Shown here: one piece after another, positions 5,650-7,937 of the stretch
How the letters are laid out: every line of letters begins with the position of its first letter
Position numbering within the stretch: the stretch's first letter is position 1
From: Clostridia bacterium
Lineage (GTDB): Bacteria > Bacillota_A > Clostridia > Oscillospirales > UBA929
DNA: 7,937 nucleotides
Direction: 5' to 3'
Assembly (NCBI GenBank): GCA_026001245.1
Contig: BNZR01000062.1
Span: 1 to 7,937, forward strand
Made by a program: the position numbers and the translations under genes
Notes under the pieces: model-generated
Database searches by the model: none
What the model saw: only the letters and a program-made list of their open reading frames with translations
Told to the model about the DNA's origin: nothing

Positions 5650-7863
5650 ATGAAAAGATTTTTTGCAATCGCTGTGGCCGTGTTGCTCACGGCTGCGCTG
5701 ATTCCGTTTTCCGTCACTGCGGCGGATGCCGTTGAGGTCTTCGCCCCCGTGGGCTTTGAGGACGGCACGGTTATGGGCTTTACCAACCGCGCCAGCGAAA
5801 ACGACCCCGAAGAAACCCGCGACAAATCTGTTGTAGAGGCCACCAAGGAGGAGGCGCACAATGGCGAATACAGCCTTAAAATCACGGAGCGTACCAAAGA
5901 GTGGAACGGCACCATGCTGCACATCGAGCAATACGTCGAGCCCAACGCCGAGTATGACTTCACCGTTTGGGTCAAAAGCCCGTCGCCTGCGGCGGTCGAG
6001 TTCCATCTGTCTACGCAGGGCGGCGCCAGCGGTCCTTACAGCTATATCGCAAACGCCACCAAAACCGCAGACGACGGGTGGTTTAAGATGAGCGGCTCGT
6101 TCACAATGGGCGCGGACGAAAGCTGGCGCGGCGTATATGTCGAAACCGTAGGCTCGCTAACGGATTTCTACATTGACGACCTTACCATAATCAAATCCGG
6201 CGGCGTTTCCCCCGACCTGACGCTTAAGCCCCTGAAAGAGGTCTACGCAAGCGACTTCGTGCTGGGCGCGGCGGCCACCGCCACGCAGGTTGACAACACC
6301 GATATCATCGAGTTTATCAAGCACCACTACTCGATTATCACCTTCGGCAACGAGATGAAGCCCAATCTTATCTCTACCGCCAAGGATCAGTACGATTTCA
6401 CGGCGGCCGATAAAATGCTGGAAACCCTGACCGCCGCAGGCTTAAAAATCCACGCCCACACGCTGGTGTGGCACCAGCAGTCGCCCGACTGGCTTAACGT
6501 GGGGCTGACCCGCGCCGAGGCCAAGGCGAATTTAGAGAAATACATCTCCACCGTGGCCGGGCATTTCAAGGGCAAGGTCGTATCCTGGGACGTGGTCAAC
6601 GAAGCCGTTGACGACGCGACCAGCAAGCTGCGCACGAACGCCCCGTGGTACGTGGCCTACGCCAACGGCGCGACGGGCGATGAAAGCGGCGAGGACTACA
6701 TCTACGACGCGTTTAAGTTCGCCCGCGCCGCCGACCCGGACGCTATCCTGTACTACAACGAGTACAACATGGACAACGCCGCAAAAGCGGACGGCGTTCT
6801 GGCGGTTGTTAAAGCCGTCAACGACAAGTGGAAGGCCGAGGGCGGCACCGGCTTGCTGGTGCAGGGTATCGGCCTGCAAGCGCACGACAAGCTGTTGACC
6901 AACGCCTCTGACGAAGCCGCAACCATCGAAAAAATCATCGCGGCGGGCATGGAATTCAGCATCACCGAGCTGGACGTTGAAACCAGCACCGACGAGGCCG
7001 GTATCCCCGAAATCGAGGAGCAGGCGCAGGCCGTGAAGTACGCGGAGCTGTTCCAGGTGTACCGCAAGTACGGCGAACACGCCGGGCGCATAACCATTTG
7101 GGGCTTGGGCGACAACATGGACGCGGGCTGGCTGTATAACAAGCACGCCCTGCCCTTTAACAAGGACCTGACCGCAAAAACCGCCTACACGGCGTTGCTG
7201 GACCCCGACAAATTCCTGCTTGACGCAAGCCGCCCCTCTACTACCAAGCTTGCCAACGTGAAATTCGGCACGCCTGTAATCGACGGCGACATTGACGCGG
7301 TGTGGAAATGGGACGCGACCACGGACGACGATAAACCCTTGGACATCAACACCATGCTGCAGGCTTGGGACGTGCAGTCCGGCAAGTTCAAACTGCTGTG
7401 GGATCAAGACAATCTGTATGTGCTGGCCACGGCCAGAAACGCGGAGGACAATCCGCTGGCCGGAATCGAATTCTTCATTGACGAGGGCGGCGAAAAATCC
7501 GAGACCTATGACGCGAACGACCGTTGGTTCAGAGTGGGCATGGACGGCACGCTGACGGGCAGCGACACCACGGGAGTCGAAGCCAAGGTCAAGCAGGACG
7601 GCAAGGACTACACCGTCGAGCTTAAAATCCCGTTCCAGAAAAAAGACCACGCGGGCGCGGACGTGCTGGGCTTTGACGCCAGAGTAACCGCCGCCATAGG
7701 CGACGCGGTGCAGGGCCGCTCGGTGTGGAACGACACCACGGGCAAGTCCGAAGAGAGCGCGGCGTACTTGGGCGAGGCCATGCTGTACGCGACAATCGCG
7801 CCCGTAAACCCCGGCATCGTATTTGTTGCCGCCCACGCCCTGAACAAGGTTGAGGGCGTATAG
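5650..7863 (+). CDS. Secreted endo-1,4-beta-xylanase: signal peptide, CBM22-like, GH10, CBM9-like
   Basis: This 737-residue secreted enzyme cuts the beta-1,4-xylose backbone of xylan. A signal peptide (1-24 or 25, MKRFF then a hydrophobic core and VTAA) is followed by a jelly-roll carbohydrate-binding domain of the CBM4/9-22 superfamily (about 33-180, ending FYIDDLTI). The GH10 barrel (about 190-517) shows NEMKP (234-238), HTLVWH (270-275), WDVVNE with acid/base Glu318, GIGLQAH (406-412), ITELDV with nucleophile Glu440, and IWGLGD (483-488). A CBM9-like domain (about 535-713) starts with IDGDIDAVW and has LLWDQDNLYVLA and FFIDEGG. CBM22 modules bind xylan, and CBM9 modules bind sugar chain ends. 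Many GH10 proteins with this layout carry surface-anchoring SLH domains after CBM9; this one stops after a tail of about 24 residues, so it should be released. GNEMK replaces the usual ENEMK in the -2 subsite. It is the last gene of the operon. Confidence 0.95.
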   Translation: MKRFFAIAVAVLLTAALIPFSVTAADAVEVFAPVGFEDGTVMGFTNRASENDPEETRDKSVVEATKEEAHNGEYSLKITERTKEWNGTMLHIEQYVEPNAEYDFTVWVKSPSPAAVEFHLSTQGGASGPYSYIANATKTADDGWFKMSGSFTMGADESWRGVYVETVGSLTDFYIDDLTIIKSGGVSPDLTLKPLKEVYASDFVLGAAATATQVDNTDIIEFIKHHYSIITFGNEMKPNLISTAKDQYDFTAADKMLETLTAAGLKIHAHTLVWHQQSPDWLNVGLTRAEAKANLEKYISTVAGHFKGKVVSWDVVNEAVDDATSKLRTNAPWYVAYANGATGDESGEDYIYDAFKFARAADPDAILYYNEYNMDNAAKADGVLAVVKAVNDKWKAEGGTGLLVQGIGLQAHDKLLTNASDEAATIEKIIAAGMEFSITELDVETSTDEAGIPEIEEQAQAVKYAELFQVYRKYGEHAGRITIWGLGDNMDAGWLYNKHALPFNKDLTAKTAYTALLDPDKFLLDASRPSTTKLANVKFGTPVIDGDIDAVWKWDATTDDDKPLDINTMLQAWDVQSGKFKLLWDQDNLYVLATARNAEDNPLAGIEFFIDEGGEKSETYDANDRWFRVGMDGTLTGSDTTGVEAKVKQDGKDYTVELKIPFQKKDHAGADVLGFDARVTAAIGDAVQGRSVWNDTTGKSEESAAYLGEAMLYATIAPVNPGIVFVAAHALNKVEGV

Positions 7864-7937
7864 GTTGCCGTAGGTTTTGGCCGCCCAAGCGGGGATGTCA
7901 GTAAACGGGGCTTTTGGGGTGCTTGCGGGTAAGGCGG
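7864..7937. other. Unassigned right edge
   Basis: These 74 bases after the xylanase stop contain a 4-bp CCGC/GCGG inverted repeat (7881-7892) without a T-run, and a G-rich stretch. I see no convincing terminator, promoter or gene here; the operon terminator may lie beyond the window. Confidence 0.4.

Noticed and set aside
6532..7836. Long open frame (434 codons) on the minus strand opposite the xylanase
   Set aside because: It is the by-product of GC-rich codon bias in the plus-strand gene. Its translation is repetitive Val/Arg/Gly/His-rich with no domain, and the plus strand encodes an unmistakable GH10-CBM9 protein.
7881..7892. Terminator after the xylanase
   Set aside because: The stem is only 4 bp and no T-run follows.
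7895..7937. Start of a new gene at ATG 7895, open to the window edge
   Set aside because: Only 14 codons are visible, the G-run touches the ATG with no proper spacing, and the residues are not recognisable.

Overview
The window looks like a piece of chromosome from a moderately GC-rich Clostridia-type Firmicute (an Oscillospiraceae-like plant-fibre degrader is my best guess). This rests on four things: strong Shine-Dalgarno and SigA-type promoters; a type-A rather than Bacillus-type (type-B) RNase P RNA; a ComFB-family protein; and a lipoprotein/LplB/YtcP-style sugar importer next to a secreted multidomain xylanase. No genus can be named from the sequence alone.

Left part (1-1400): the 3' end of a cysteine desulfurase gene (2-430, +) runs convergently into a small ComFB-family gene (399-680, -), and their coding ends overlap by 32 bp. 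Between comFB and the next gene (847-1383, +) lies an AT-rich divergent promoter region with three phased T-tracts. The 847-1383 gene encodes a small protein that resembles permuted NlpC/P60 (YiiX-like) papain-fold enzymes. Its stop codon lies inside a hairpin (1364-1395) that works as a terminator for both strands.

Centre (1399-2053): the RNase P RNA gene (rnpB) is on the minus strand with a perfect consensus promoter (TTGACA-17-TATAAT), a 10-bp P1 helix and the conserved core motifs. Its P12 arm is greatly lengthened by two facing arrays of five heptamers (GATAACR-like). A short palindromic repeat sits just outside its -35 box. The promoter of the next operon fires the other way, and its leader carries a near-perfect 24-bp palindrome with a central CG.

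Right part (2054-7863): one tight four-gene operon encodes a sugar-binding lipoprotein, two CUT1-type ABC permeases (LplB/YteP-like and YtcP/LplC-like) and a secreted CBM22-GH10-CBM9 endo-xylanase. The xylanase would cut xylan outside the cell and the importer would take up the xylo- or aldouronate-oligosaccharides. The ATPase is absent from the operon, as usual for this family, and is presumably a shared MsmX-type protein. The last 74 bases hold no feature I can support.

I see no CRISPR array, insertion sequence, phage or defence system. The most unusual things are the heptamer-expanded rnpB arm and the palindrome in the xylan-operon leader.
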